A stretch of DNA of 48,748 bases from a virus: IMG/VR virus record IMGVR_UViG_3300027980_000044, positions 1 to 48,748 of that record; one strand, 5' to 3'. A model generated the notes under the pieces. That model did not search any database. It worked only from the letters and a program-made list of their open reading frames with translations, and was not told the origin of the DNA. The position numbers were made by a program, and so were the translations under genes. Below are positions 30,414 to 40,393 of the stretch, piece by piece; the first letter of the stretch is position 1; every line of letters begins with the position of its first letter.

Positions 30414-31960
30414 TGGATCAAAAGACCAAGGACCAGATTAGGGAGGTCGCTGAGAATAGCCTTGAGGCTTTTATCGCTCTAGTAGCTCCTCAACGTGTTC
30501 TTGGCAACTGCCACAAAGAACTACTCCGATGGTGGACACGTCCTGACGCTAAGGACCACCAACTAGTACTCTTCCCTCGAGACCACGGTAAATCAGCTAT
30601 GGTAGCTTACCGAGTAGCTTGGGAGCTTACTAAAGATCCTTCCCTCCGTGTCCTCTACATCTCAGCTACTTCTAACCTTGCACAGAAACAACTTGGTTTC
30701 ATCAAACAGATCTTTGAGTCAGATACTCATCGTCACTTCTGGCCAGATCACATCCATCCTGAAGAAGGTAAACGATCCAAGTGGACTGCTTCAGAGATTG
30801 AACTAGATCACCCCATTCGTAAGATCGAACAGATTCGTGACCCCTCAATTATGACAGCTGGTCTTACCACAGGGATTACTGGTCTTCACTTCGATGTTGC
30901 TGTCTTGGATGACGTAGTCGTTTACGAAAATGCTTACACCCAAGAGGGTCGTAACAAGGTTGAAACTCAGTACTCCCTCCTCGCCTCTATTGAGGGCACA
31001 GGAGCAAGAGAATGGGTTGTTGGTACTCGGTACCACCCCAAGGATCTCTACTCTCTGATGCTCGAAATGGTTGAGCCTACGTTCAACGAAGAAGGACAGG
31101 TTGACGGAGAAGTAAACATCTACGAGATCCTCGAAGAAGTTGTAGAAGACCGAGGGGATGGCACTGGTCAATTCCTCTGGCCTAGGCAACAACGTAAAGA
31201 CGGTAAGTGGTTTGGTTTTGACATGAAGGAATTGGCTCGTAAGAAAGCCAAGTATGTTGACCGCACACAGTTCCGTGCCCAGTACTACAACGACCCAACT
31301 GACCCTGATTCTCGTCCTATTGACTATGACAAGTTCCAGTACTACGATAAGAAGTTCCTCAAACAAGAAAGAGGACACTGGTACTACAAAGGTGAGAAAC
31401 TAAACCTAGTAGCCTCTATCGACTTTGCTTACTCCACACGGAAAGAAGCAGACTACACAGCTATCGTGGTTATCGGGGTCGATGGAGACAACAACATCTA
31501 CGTCTTGGATATCCAGCGGTTCCAAACTGACCGTATCCGAGATTACTTCCAAGAGCTTCTGAACCTCCACAATCGTTGGGGATTTAAGAAACTCAGAGCA
31601 GAGACTACAGCTGCCCAGCAGTCAATCGTTAAGTCTCTTAAACAAGACTACTTTGCCCCTCACGGCCTTATGATCCGAGTAGAAGAAGTTAAACCTACCC
31701 GACATGAAGGTTCTAAAGAGGAGCGTATGGAGGCTGTCCTAACACCTCGTTACGATAACTTCCAAGTCTACCATTACCGTGGGGGTAACACTCAGATCCT
31801 CGAAGATGAGCTTGTGAGTAATAACCCTCCACACGATGACGTTAAGGACGCACTAGCGACTGCTATCGAAGGTGCTGTGAGGCCCACTAAAAACTACATC
31901 GGTTCTTCGTCTTCAAACGTAATTAAATTCAACGAAAGGTTCGGAGGTAGAAGCTTCTGA
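30413..31960 (+). CDS. terL: Terminase large subunit
   Basis: A 515-residue packaging motor. The ATPase has FPRDHGKS (about 59-66, Walker A) and VAVLDDVV (about 163-170, Walker B). The nuclease domain has ASIDFAYSTRKEADYTAIVV near 333-352, where Asp residues bind metal, and a late Asp-rich segment (PPHDDVKDALATAIEG). It cuts concatemers and pumps DNA into the prohead. Family-level similarity is to T7-like/podovirus terminases. One-base overlap with the portal gene. Confidence 0.95.
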   Translation: MDQKTKDQIREVAENSLEAFIALVAPQRVLGNCHKELLRWWTRPDAKDHQLVLFPRDHGKSAMVAYRVAWELTKDPSLRVLYISATSNLAQKQLGFIKQIFESDTHRHFWPDHIHPEEGKRSKWTASEIELDHPIRKIEQIRDPSIMTAGLTTGITGLHFDVAVLDDVVVYENAYTQEGRNKVETQYSLLASIEGTGAREWVVGTRYHPKDLYSLMLEMVEPTFNEEGQVDGEVNIYEILEEVVEDRGDGTGQFLWPRQQRKDGKWFGFDMKELARKKAKYVDRTQFRAQYYNDPTDPDSRPIDYDKFQYYDKKFLKQERGHWYYKGEKLNLVASIDFAYSTRKEADYTAIVVIGVDGDNNIYVLDIQRFQTDRIRDYFQELLNLHNRWGFKKLRAETTAAQQSIVKSLKQDYFAPHGLMIRVEEVKPTRHEGSKEERMEAVLTPRYDNFQVYHYRGGNTQILEDELVSNNPPHDDVKDALATAIEGAVRPTKNYIGSSSSNVIKFNERFGGRSF

Positions 31961-33675
31961 TGGCTGGAACAACACTAGATCTTGAAAACCTGATTGATCC
32001 AGATGATCTGGCTAAAGAGATTTCTCTTAACTGGATCGAATGGGACAAACTTCGAGTTGAATGGAAAGAAGAGAAGAAAGAGCTTCGTAACTACATCTAC
32101 GCTACGGATACTCGAACTACTTCTAACCAAGACCTACCGTGGTTCAACTCAACGACTACACCTAAACTCACACAAGTATATGATAACCTAAAAGCTAATT
32201 ACTCTGCTGCTCTTTTCCCAAACACCAACTGGATGAAATGGGAAGCACATGACCGGGAAGCTGCTACCAAAGCCAAACGAGACACTATTCAGTCTTATAT
32301 GGAAAATAAGATTAGACAGAGTAAGTTTGAGCGTGAGGCCGATAAACTAATTGATGACTTCGTTCTTTTCGGAAACTGTTTTGCTACAGTAGAGTTTGAG
32401 CAAAATTATAACGAGGTGGACAATGAAGTTATCCCCGGATACATTGGTCCTGCTATTAAGCGCATTAGTCCTTACGATATTGTCTTCAACCCTACGGCAT
32501 CAAGCTTTAGCAGCTCTCCGAAAATCATCCGATCTATTACAACTCTTGGGGAACTAGCCCGCGATGATCGGTACTCGGAAGTAATCGAGAAGACAAAGTA
32601 TAACCGAAGAGAGGTAGCTGCGGCTGACTCTTGGGACAAGTCCGAAGGCTTCGTAGCAGATGGTTTCTCGGACATCCAACATTACTACGGTTCTGGTTAT
32701 GTAGAGATCCTGACGTTCTATGGTGATGTCTTTGATGTACGAACCGGAGAGTTCAGGTCAAACCGTAAAATAGAAATTATCGACCGTGCCTATATCTTGT
32801 CTGACGAACCTGTAGCCTCTTGGCTTGGAAAGGAACCAATCTTCCATGCTGGCTGGCGTAACCGTCCGGATAACCTCTGGGCAATGGGTCCACTGGACAA
32901 CCTTGTCGGTCTTCAATACCGTATTGACCATCTGGAAAACCTGAAGGCTGATGTCTTCGACCAGATCGCTTACCCAATCATGAAGATCCGTGGTGACGTA
33001 GAAGACTTTGACTACGCCCCGGGCACACGAATTATCCTAGGAGAAGAAGGGGACGTTGAGTATATGTCTCCTGATGCTACTGCTCTCAACGCAGACATGC
33101 AGATCCAAGTCCTAGAAAACAAAATGGAAGAGCTTGCTGGTGCGCCTCGACAGGCAATGGGTATTCGAACACCCGGTGAAAAGACAGCCTTCGAAGTACA
33201 GCAACTCCAAACCTCATCGTCTCGTATCTTTGAACACAAGGCTATGAAGTTTGAAAGAGAATTCCTTGAGCCTGCTCTGAACGCAATGCTTGAGTCTGGT
33301 CGACGTAACATGGATGCTTCCGACCTTATCCGTGTACTCGATGATCCGACTGGAGCTGAACTGTTCAAGTCCATCACTCGTGAGGACATTACGGCTAAAG
33401 GTAAGATTGTTCCTCGTGGTGCTTCTCACTTCGCAGAGAGAGCACAGCGTCTACAAAACCTTCTGCAAATGCAGCAGATGAAAGCCGACCCAACTGTAGG
33501 TGCACACATTTCTGGTAAGGTTATCGCCCGTATCATGGCTGAAGAGTTGAATGAAAAAGACCTCTTTGGAGATAACATTGCAGTAGAGGAACAAATGGAG
33601 ACTCAGAAGGCTGCTCAGGACGCTGAAGCAGACGCTATGGAGGAACTCCAAGTTGCAGCGGAGCAAGGTCTGTAA
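31960..33675 (+). CDS. Portal protein
   Basis: A 571-residue protein in the portal position, after the large terminase and before the scaffold. Matching features are the N-terminal YIYATDTR and WKAN-type helices, ISPYDIVFNPTASSF near 167, the wing/stem region with LVGLQYRIDHLENLKADVFDQ near 310-330, and PRQAMGIRTPGEKTAFEVQQ near 396-415. The C-terminus is acidic and helical, like a barrel domain. Twelve copies should form the DNA entry ring. Confidence 0.9.
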   Translation: MAGTTLDLENLIDPDDLAKEISLNWIEWDKLRVEWKEEKKELRNYIYATDTRTTSNQDLPWFNSTTTPKLTQVYDNLKANYSAALFPNTNWMKWEAHDREAATKAKRDTIQSYMENKIRQSKFEREADKLIDDFVLFGNCFATVEFEQNYNEVDNEVIPGYIGPAIKRISPYDIVFNPTASSFSSSPKIIRSITTLGELARDDRYSEVIEKTKYNRREVAAADSWDKSEGFVADGFSDIQHYYGSGYVEILTFYGDVFDVRTGEFRSNRKIEIIDRAYILSDEPVASWLGKEPIFHAGWRNRPDNLWAMGPLDNLVGLQYRIDHLENLKADVFDQIAYPIMKIRGDVEDFDYAPGTRIILGEEGDVEYMSPDATALNADMQIQVLENKMEELAGAPRQAMGIRTPGEKTAFEVQQLQTSSSRIFEHKAMKFEREFLEPALNAMLESGRRNMDASDLIRVLDDPTGAELFKSITREDITAKGKIVPRGASHFAERAQRLQNLLQMQQMKADPTVGAHISGKVIARIMAEELNEKDLFGDNIAVEEQMETQKAAQDAEADAMEELQVAAEQGL

Positions 33676-33905
33676 TGGACTCCCGTTGGCTCAAAGGACA
33701 CTCTAATCGAGAAGCTAGGAAGAAACAAGTCAAGGACATGGATTATGCCTTTGATGAGATCATCAAGCTTCTCGAGAAGGAGTACAAGAAAAAGCCAGCC
33801 GATAGAGATTACACCAATCCTAACTGGATGGCAAGTCAAATTGCGATCAACGAGTATAACCAAGCCGTTGACGACATCATCAAACTCTTAACAATTAAGG
33901 AATAA
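33675..33905 (+). CDS. Small protein between portal and scaffold
   Basis: A 76-residue charged helical protein (MDSRWLKGHSNREARKKQV). Starts one base inside the portal stop, ends two bases before the scaffold ATG. Could be an assembly chaperone or minor head protein; no family recognised. Confidence 0.75.
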   Translation: MDSRWLKGHSNREARKKQVKDMDYAFDEIIKLLEKEYKKKPADRDYTNPNWMASQIAINEYNQAVDDIIKLLTIKE

Positions 33906-33906
33906 C

Positions 33907-34632
33907 ATGTCCAGTGTTTTTGACGCTCCCACCACAGAGCAAGAAGCCAATAACTCCCAAGAAACTCCCACCACAGAGGATTGGGTTAGTGAACTGGTAA
34001 AAGAAAAGGGTGAGCAATGGCAAGACCCGCAAGCAATTGCAAAAGGGTATCTCCACGCTCAGAACCGTATCAAAGAACTCGAGGCTATCGCTGAGAAAGC
34101 CAAAGAGAATGACTACGCCAAGACCCTACTGGAACAACTTCAAGCTACACAGGCCCCAGCAGCTACTCCTGAACCGCTTGAAACTAACGAAACTCCGAGT
34201 AGCACAGAACAAAACGACCATACCAGTCTGCGTCCTGAGGATATTGAGAGCCTGTTGGAAGAGAAACTTTCTACTCGTGCTAAACAAGAGAAAGTAGAGA
34301 AAGCCCTTCGTGAGAAATTTGGGGATAACGCAAACAAAGTTGTCCACGACCGAGCAAAGGAACTCAATCTCTCCATTGAGAAGATGCAAGAACTTGCAAA
34401 TGAATCCCCCGATGCATTTCTTCGTCTTGTCGGTGATCCCGCACCCAAGGAGACAAACAAAACTATTTCGTCTTCTATTAACACGGGTAGCGGTTTCAAC
34501 AGTAATAGCGGTGAACGTAACCACGCTTACTACAGCGAGCTTCGCCGCAAGAATCGCAAACTCTATGACTCAATGCAATCCCAAATGCTACAAGATCGTA
34601 TGCGACTTGGGGATGCTTTCTACAAAAATTAA
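33907..34632 (+). CDS. Scaffold protein
   Basis: A 241-residue, acidic, strongly helical protein directly before the capsid gene. It has a low-complexity middle (TQAPAATPEPLETNETPSST) and a long helical region (EEKLSTRAKQEKVEKALREKF), then a polar linker rich in Ser and Asn, and a basic C-terminal end (RRKNRKLYDSMQSQM) of the kind that binds coat protein. Position and composition support the call. Confidence 0.85.
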   Translation: MSSVFDAPTTEQEANNSQETPTTEDWVSELVKEKGEQWQDPQAIAKGYLHAQNRIKELEAIAEKAKENDYAKTLLEQLQATQAPAATPEPLETNETPSSTEQNDHTSLRPEDIESLLEEKLSTRAKQEKVEKALREKFGDNANKVVHDRAKELNLSIEKMQELANESPDAFLRLVGDPAPKETNKTISSSINTGSGFNSNSGERNHAYYSELRRKNRKLYDSMQSQMLQDRMRLGDAFYKN

Positions 34633-34644
34633 AGGAGACAGTAA

Positions 34645-35610
34645 ATGTCTGGTATGACTACTGGTAACTCGGAACACCTGATTCGTTCTGAGATTTGGTC
34701 CACGGAGCTTAAGGAAATCCTCCGTGATGAAATGATGGCGCAAAGCTACGTCCGTATGCTCGATGGCTTCCCGGATGGCGATACCTTCACTATCCCGTCT
34801 ATCGGTCAAGCACAGGTTGACGACTACGAGGAAGATACTGAGATCCAGTTCCGTCCGATGGACACTGGTGAGTTCCAGTTCTCGATCACCGAATACCTGT
34901 CGAGCGGTACCTACATCACCAAGAAAAACATGCAGGACTCGTTCTACTCTGCACAACTGATTTCTCGCTTCCTCCCGGAGCAGGAACGTGCAATCATGGA
35001 ACACTTTGAGACCACTACTCTGGCAACCCCGGAAGCTGGTGTCGCTGCAAACTCTAATGAGCTTATCGACGGTATCGAACACCGTTGGGCAGCTGGTGGT
35101 GCAGACGCTCGTATGCAAGTCGAGGACTTCGCTCGTGCCCGTTATGCTCTGAAAAAAGCTAACGTCCCGGATCGGAATCTGGTCGCTATCGTTGACCCTT
35201 CCGTTGAATACACTATGAACACTCTGACTAACCTGACTAACGTTTCGGACAACCCGCGTTGGGAAGGTATTGTCGCTGACGGTATCGCTACTGGTATGAA
35301 GTTCGTCAAGAACATCTACGGTTTCGATGTTTACACGTCCAACCACCTTAAGGACATCACAGATAACGCCCTGAACACTGCGGCTGACTCTGCGGTTGAC
35401 TTCTCGTCTGAAAACGGCAAGGCCAACCTGTTCTTCTCTGCGGATGCTTCGGTTACTCCGTTTGTTGGTGCATGGCGTCAGATGCCTGAAGTTGACTATG
35501 AGTTCAACAAGAAGCGTCAGCGTCACGAGTATATGACCACTGCACGTTACGGTGTGAAGAAGTATCGCCCCGAGAACCTCGTGGTTGTTCCTTCCAAGAC
35601 CGACGTGTAA
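34645..35610 (+). CDS. Major capsid protein
   Basis: A 321-residue capsid subunit of probable HK97 fold, preceded by AAAGGAGA. Blocks typical of podovirus capsids are SEIWSTELKEILRDEMMAQ near 14, an E-loop-like segment near 45-95, FARARYALKKANVPDRNLVA near 165-185 and the C-terminal GVKKYRPENLVVVPSK. Codon use is more restricted here (CTG, CGT, GGT, AAC) than in neighbours, as expected for the most expressed gene. Confidence 0.93.
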   Translation: MSGMTTGNSEHLIRSEIWSTELKEILRDEMMAQSYVRMLDGFPDGDTFTIPSIGQAQVDDYEEDTEIQFRPMDTGEFQFSITEYLSSGTYITKKNMQDSFYSAQLISRFLPEQERAIMEHFETTTLATPEAGVAANSNELIDGIEHRWAAGGADARMQVEDFARARYALKKANVPDRNLVAIVDPSVEYTMNTLTNLTNVSDNPRWEGIVADGIATGMKFVKNIYGFDVYTSNHLKDITDNALNTAADSAVDFSSENGKANLFFSADASVTPFVGAWRQMPEVDYEFNKKRQRHEYMTTARYGVKKYRPENLVVVPSKTDV

Positions 35611-35634
35611 TTGAAAGAATAAGGAGAAGATATT

Positions 35635-36111
35635 ATGTCTTGGAAAAACGCTGACGGTCTTGAAGTGCTTATGCACGGTGAACAAGGCAAAGTGAAAAAG
35701 AACGGTGGTACAACTCGTTCTATTAAACAAACTCTGATTGTCGACGTGGAGGGTACTGAGGTACCTTCTACTGCCGATACCCCGGAGGCTAACGACGCAT
35801 TTATTCCGGCAGGTGCCTATATCACTGGTGCTTACCTGATTGTCGAAGAAGCCTTTACATCCGGTGGTGCTGCAACCATGACAATCGGTACGTATGAGAA
35901 AGACGGTACGACTATTGATGCTGATGGTGTCGATGCTGCTGTTGCTCTCACCGCAGTAAACGCTGGAGGCAAGGTCGTCAAGAACGATGGTGCTCAAGTG
36001 GCTGGTGCCGCAACCGTTGGTTCTGCTGATGCGTATGTCAAAGTAAACTATGGTACTGCTGCCTACACTGGTGGTAAGGCCAAACTGTTCGTGGAATACA
36101 TCCCACGGTAA
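35635..36111 (+). CDS. Probable head decoration or head-surface protein
   Basis: A 158-residue, Gly/Ala/Thr-rich beta protein right after the capsid gene, with AAGGAGAAG before the ATG. Segments such as AFIPAGAYITGAYLIVEEAF look like a jelly-roll or decoration fold. It shares the capsid's restricted codon use, and a terminator follows it, so it is likely made in large amounts. Confidence 0.75.
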   Translation: MSWKNADGLEVLMHGEQGKVKKNGGTTRSIKQTLIVDVEGTEVPSTADTPEANDAFIPAGAYITGAYLIVEEAFTSGGAATMTIGTYEKDGTTIDADGVDAAVALTAVNAGGKVVKNDGAQVAGAATVGSADAYVKVNYGTAAYTGGKAKLFVEYIPR

Positions 36112-36120
36112 CTTTAACGG

Positions 36121-36158
36121 AGGGGAGTCTTGGAGGTGAGGCTCCCCTTCTTTCCCTT
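36121..36158 (+). terminator. Intrinsic terminator after capsid genes
   Basis: AGGGGAGTC pairs with GGCTCCCCT (36140-36148, one G-U) around a ten-base loop, then TCTTTCCCTT. The modest T tract suggests partial termination, giving more capsid than tail mRNA. Confidence 0.8.
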
Positions 36159-36169
36159 AGGAGATATTC

Positions 36170-36769
36170 ATGGCAAACATTCTTCATTCTGTCCTACAAG
36201 GCTCCGAGATCCATGAGCCTAAGGGTGCTGACACTGCAAGTGAAAAACAAGTCTACCTGTCTGATGGCACTGGATCTGGTGCTTGGACTAACTGGCCGAC
36301 AGGTTGGGGTTACTACGTAGACAACACAGCTCAGGTCTTTGGGAACAGTTACAGTAAACTGACAATCAGTGGGACAGGTTCTGGAAGTGACTCAACACAC
36401 CTCCCAATTGGTATCAGAGGCTCTGGTGAACTTTGGGATTCTTCCTCTAATGTAATCACACCGATGGCTGTTGGGGATGCATACGATATGCGTCTAAATC
36501 TTCCAGTTACAGCTGAGACTGGGTCTCCCACAGAGATTACGATCCAACTAGATATCGGTGGAGGTGCTTCTCCGACTATCGTTGTTGCAAGCCGATACGC
36601 GAGTGCTGGTCGCTCTACACCTTACACGATTACTGTAGGTTTCCCTATTTTCACACTAAACACTTTCATCACCAACGGTGGTCAATTTTTTGTAAAGACT
36701 GACTCTGGTTCAGTTACTATTACAAACCCTGGCCTTCTACTGGTACGCAACCATCCGGGTGACATCTAA
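36170..36769 (+). CDS. Structural protein, probable head fibre or decoration
   Basis: A 199-residue beta-rich protein. The N-terminal VLQGSEIHEPKGADTAS segment is, as I recall, a repeated feature of phage head-fibre and decoration proteins; the C-terminal 130 residues look like a compact jelly-roll (GELWDSSSNVITP, LDIGGGASPTIVV). It overlaps the next gene by one base. No enzyme motif. Confidence 0.7.
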   Translation: MANILHSVLQGSEIHEPKGADTASEKQVYLSDGTGSGAWTNWPTGWGYYVDNTAQVFGNSYSKLTISGTGSGSDSTHLPIGIRGSGELWDSSSNVITPMAVGDAYDMRLNLPVTAETGSPTEITIQLDIGGGASPTIVVASRYASAGRSTPYTITVGFPIFTLNTFITNGGQFFVKTDSGSVTITNPGLLLVRNHPGDI

Positions 36770-37500
36770 TGTCTATGAAGAAAACACTGCTGGAGATCGT
36801 CCAAGACATTCTCTCGGATATGGACTCTGAGGAAGTTAATTCGATCTCTGACTCCAATGAGGCTCGTCAAGTTGCACGTATTGTACAGACGACCTTCTAC
36901 AACCTGATCGCTACAAGGGAGATTCCAGAGCATGAAGAGCTTCTGAAACTAACTCCTGCAAGCGACTCCAACTTTCCAACTCATTTTGAGTACACAGACA
37001 ATGTAAAAGAAATCACTGATGTTTGGTACGAGGACTCTGATGGCTTCTACCGAGAAGTTCGTTGGATTGAACCTTTGGACTTCCTAAACCGAACAGACCG
37101 TGTAACAGAAGATTTTGTCACTGTCTTCGATAAGAACGGTGGTACAAAACTTAGAATTAAGAACGATGCAAATCCGACGTTCTACACTTCTTTTGACGAC
37201 AAGTGGATCGTTATGAACTCCTACGACTCCTCTGTTGATTCAACCCTTCAATTCTCGAAAGTACGTGCCTATGGTACAGTCTACCCTGTTTTCACTCTTG
37301 CAGACGGTTACACACCTGACCTTGACTCTACCTTATTTCCTTATCTTGTCGCTGAAGCTAAGTCCACGGCTATGTCCCTTCTGAAGGGGCAGACAGACCC
37401 TAAGGTAGACCAACAGTCTCGTAGACAAAAAAGCTATATGCAAAACGATCAATTTAGATCAGAACGAGGAAACAAGAGAGTAAACTATGGTAGATGTTGA
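36769..37500 (+). CDS. Tail adaptor / tail tubular protein A
   Basis: A 243-residue protein in the gp11/gp4-like adaptor position between head and tail genes. Typical blocks are TLLEIVQDILSDMDSEEV near 5, an IVQTTFYNLIATREIPEH segment near 33 and LFPYLVAEAKSTAMSLLKGQ near 184-203. It would join the portal to the tail nozzle. Overlaps the next gene by 14 bases. Confidence 0.87.
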   Translation: MSMKKTLLEIVQDILSDMDSEEVNSISDSNEARQVARIVQTTFYNLIATREIPEHEELLKLTPASDSNFPTHFEYTDNVKEITDVWYEDSDGFYREVRWIEPLDFLNRTDRVTEDFVTVFDKNGGTKLRIKNDANPTFYTSFDDKWIVMNSYDSSVDSTLQFSKVRAYGTVYPVFTLADGYTPDLDSTLFPYLVAEAKSTAMSLLKGQTDPKVDQQSRRQKSYMQNDQFRSERGNKRVNYGRC

Positions 37501-37816
37501 ACGGGGTGTAGACGATTACGGGTTTGAGTGGATCAAAGTAAAATCCCCAAAAGCTGAAGTGACCTACTTGATCTCCAAGTCTGAGAATGGTTTCTCACAG
37601 TACCAAGTCTCCCTGTCTAGTGGTAAGGTTCCTGCCGAACTTAGTGGTGTCTACACAACCCCTGACTTTGCTCTCCGTTGTGTTCTGAAACATATTGAGA
37701 AGAAACGTTGGACACAAGCTGCTAAAAACAGGGAAACAGCAAAACGAGTAGCTCAACGTAAAAAGGAACGCACGGATGGTAAGCTTCAATCAAACAGTTC
37801 GGACACAGTTCAATAA
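37487..37816 (+). CDS. Hypothetical protein between tail tube genes
   Basis: A 109-residue protein with a beta-rich first half and a basic C-terminal helix (RWTQAAKNRETAKRVAQRKK). Overlaps the tail tubular B gene by 41 bases. Possibly a minor virion protein or tail-assembly helper. Confidence 0.72.
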   Translation: MVDVERGVDDYGFEWIKVKSPKAEVTYLISKSENGFSQYQVSLSSGKVPAELSGVYTTPDFALRCVLKHIEKKRWTQAAKNRETAKRVAQRKKERTDGKLQSNSSDTVQ

Positions 37817-39956
37817 AGGACTGCTGACTGAATTCTCAGAACTAAACTTCCCTGAGGAAGCTTCTATTGACGAACTCAACTGTGATCTGTTCAAAGCAGG
37901 CAACAGGACTAAAAGAAAAGGTTTCAGCCCTGAGGTAGGCTCTTCTCCAGCCTCCGGGCCTTTTCAACTTGGTTCTCTCTTCCACACAGCTACTTGGACT
38001 AACGTTGGTGGAGATCCTTCGGTAGAATTCCTTGTGGTCCAGTCTGGTGGTAAGATCAGGTTCTACCGTAAAGGTAACGCACCTATGTCTGAGCAAAGTG
38101 TTAAGACCTCTTCTACCAGCGAGACCATTTACCAACTGAACCTAAACCCTTACTCAGTCGTTGGTGGTCTTGGTTCTGACGCCTCTAAGATTGACGTTGC
38201 ATCCTTTGATGGAGACCTAGTTATCGTGTCTCCTCAGATCAACCCTATCCGGGTGGAATACAACACAAACGATGGTACTTTCAACGTAGAGCAGATTGAG
38301 TTCCGTATCAGAGACTTTGAATGGCAAGGTCAACGAGAACTCTACGCTAAGTCGAATGGAGAAGAATTCGTAGGTCCGGGACGTAAGTATGACACCAAGA
38401 ACTGTGGTTGGGCAGATGGTCCAAACGACATTGGTGATACTGTTCTTAACTCCTACATCAGCGCTAAAGCCGCTTGGCCTCCCCTGACACACCCTTGGTT
38501 CTCTGGAAAGGACTCCAACGGTAACTTCCAAGTAGCCACTTGGGAAAAAGTTTACTCCGGTACAAGCCTTATTGGCAACGGACACTACATTCTAGACCTC
38601 TGGGATCGTAACCGAGAAGAAGTCAGTGGAGTTACTGGTGTCTCAAACGAGTTGATCACAGACCGGTTTGCTACGATTGCTGCTTATGCTGGTCGTGCTT
38701 GGTACGCTGGGTTTGACTCTCGAGTTTACTACTCTCAAATTCTTGAAGACAACAACCAACTTGGTGAACTTCTCCAGTCCAACGATCCAACTTCTGAGGA
38801 GTCTTCTGACGTTCTTGCTACTGACGGTGGCTACATCAACCTTCCAGAAGCGAATGGTATCCGAAAACTACACGCCTTTGGGTCATCTTTGCTTGTCTTC
38901 GCTGACAATGGTGTGTGGCGTATCTCTGGTATCGACGGAAACCTCTTTAAGGCTGACGACTTCTCTGTATACAAGATTACAGACTTTGGTCTAGCTTATC
39001 GTACTTCTCTGGTAGCGGGCCAGAACAGTGTTCCCTTCTGGTGGAGTTACACAGGTATCCACACTATCCAAGTTACAGATGCTGGTGGTCTTGTAGAAGT
39101 AAACGTTAGTCGAGACACTATCCAGTCCTTCTGGGAGAACATTGACTCTGAGGCTAAGACATTTGTCACAGGCACCTATGATGCTTTCAACAACCGAGTG
39201 GTTTGGCTGTACCCTGAAGACAATGAGACTGTCGACTACAAGTTCCGACGACTACTTTTCCTTGACGTAGACCTTGGTGCTTTCTTCCCTTGGGAGGTGG
39301 CTGACAACGGTAATACCTACATCTGTGGAACATCGTTCTTTAACGGCTCTGGTAGTTCTTCTGTGACATTCAACGTAGTTGACTCCAACGGTGACATTGT
39401 CCAAGATACAAACGGAAACAATGTCGTAGTGGAAAGAACGGCAGGTACTGTTCGATCCTCTGAGATCTACTTCCTTATCCGTACAGAGAACAACGAGATT
39501 ACCTTTGGTCTTTTTGATCGTGATACTTATTACGACTGGGGAGATCAGCCTTACGATGCTTACGCAGAGTCCGCTTACAACTTCATTGGAGATCTTGGTC
39601 GAAGAAAGACAAGCCCCTATATCACTGTCTTCATGAGGCAGACTGAAATGGGTTTCACAGACCAAGGTAACGGAACTTACTCTGCTATTGATGAGTCCTC
39701 TCTTAACGTCTCAGCCTTCTGGGACTTCAAGAAAAACCCATCCTCGGCTCAACAACAAGCTTATCGACACAAGACACCTGTTCTTGTCAATGTAAACGAT
39801 CTAAGTGATTTCCCTACACCAACAACTGTTCTAACTACTCGACTTAAACTTCGAGGGAGAGGAAGGGTTGTTAAGATTAGGTTCGAAGGTGTCCCCGGAA
39901 AGGGATTTAACCTCCTAGGCTGGGAAACACTGGACGCTAGAAAAGACACGTATTAA
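37776..39956 (+). CDS. Tail tubular protein B / nozzle
   Basis: A 726-residue beta-rich structural protein in the T7 gp12/P22 gp10 position. The start (FNKGLLTEFSELNFPEEAS) and the early NRTKRKGF match what is usual for podovirus nozzle proteins, and repeats such as DGDLVIVSP, LLVFADNGVWRISG and HTIQVTDAGG fit a propeller-like fold. Six copies would form the tail tube tip. It ends with a C-terminal basic strand (LRGRGRVVKIRFEG). Confidence 0.88.
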   Translation: MVSFNQTVRTQFNKGLLTEFSELNFPEEASIDELNCDLFKAGNRTKRKGFSPEVGSSPASGPFQLGSLFHTATWTNVGGDPSVEFLVVQSGGKIRFYRKGNAPMSEQSVKTSSTSETIYQLNLNPYSVVGGLGSDASKIDVASFDGDLVIVSPQINPIRVEYNTNDGTFNVEQIEFRIRDFEWQGQRELYAKSNGEEFVGPGRKYDTKNCGWADGPNDIGDTVLNSYISAKAAWPPLTHPWFSGKDSNGNFQVATWEKVYSGTSLIGNGHYILDLWDRNREEVSGVTGVSNELITDRFATIAAYAGRAWYAGFDSRVYYSQILEDNNQLGELLQSNDPTSEESSDVLATDGGYINLPEANGIRKLHAFGSSLLVFADNGVWRISGIDGNLFKADDFSVYKITDFGLAYRTSLVAGQNSVPFWWSYTGIHTIQVTDAGGLVEVNVSRDTIQSFWENIDSEAKTFVTGTYDAFNNRVVWLYPEDNETVDYKFRRLLFLDVDLGAFFPWEVADNGNTYICGTSFFNGSGSSSVTFNVVDSNGDIVQDTNGNNVVVERTAGTVRSSEIYFLIRTENNEITFGLFDRDTYYDWGDQPYDAYAESAYNFIGDLGRRKTSPYITVFMRQTEMGFTDQGNGTYSAIDESSLNVSAFWDFKKNPSSAQQQAYRHKTPVLVNVNDLSDFPTPTTVLTTRLKLRGRGRVVKIRFEGVPGKGFNLLGWETLDARKDTY

Positions 39957-40393
39957 TGATTAGGTCAGCTACAAAAGACGACAAACTTGAGTTCCTTCTC
40001 CTATGTAAGGAATTCCTGAAAGAAAGTTCTTACCCGTTCTCTATGAGTATCAAGAAAGTCTCTGAGAACTTCAACGCTATCGTAGACCATGAACAGTTCT
40101 TTGTCAAGGTCATCGAGAAAGAAGGAGAACTCGTTGGTTTCCTTGTAGCTGGCCTTGTGTCTCCTATGTTTTCTGATGACATTGTGTCTTCTGAGCTTGC
40201 TTGGTTTGTGTCTAAAGAACACCGTGGTGATTCTGACAGCATTAAACTTCTGGTCCAGTACGAAAAGTGGGCAAAGAAGCAAGGATGTAAATTCATCACT
40301 ATGGTCGACATCGACTCTCTTAATAGTCTCGAAGACTTCTACTCTCGAAGAGGATACACCCTCACAGAGAAAACTTATGTAAAGGAAATCTAA
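39956..40393 (+). CDS. GNAT-family acetyltransferase in the tail operon
   Basis: A 145-residue protein with the GNAT pattern: MIRSATKDD start, GELVGFLVAGLV strand near 57, ELAWFVSKEHRG near 80-91 in place of the usual V...R/Q-G-G/A acetyl-CoA loop, and FYSRRGYTLTEKTYVK near 128-143. GNAT genes are often found beside tail or internal virion genes in podoviruses (recalled); the target may be a virion or host protein. The acetyl-CoA loop is degenerate, so activity is uncertain. One-base overlap on both sides. Confidence 0.82.
   Translation: MIRSATKDDKLEFLLLCKEFLKESSYPFSMSIKKVSENFNAIVDHEQFFVKVIEKEGELVGFLVAGLVSPMFSDDIVSSELAWFVSKEHRGDSDSIKLLVQYEKWAKKQGCKFITMVDIDSLNSLEDFYSRRGYTLTEKTYVKEI

Noticed and set aside
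34588-35997. Long minus-strand frame (469 residues) over the capsid genes
   Set aside because: Antisense shadow of the capsid and decoration genes, made by their restricted codon use; no family features and no ribosome site.
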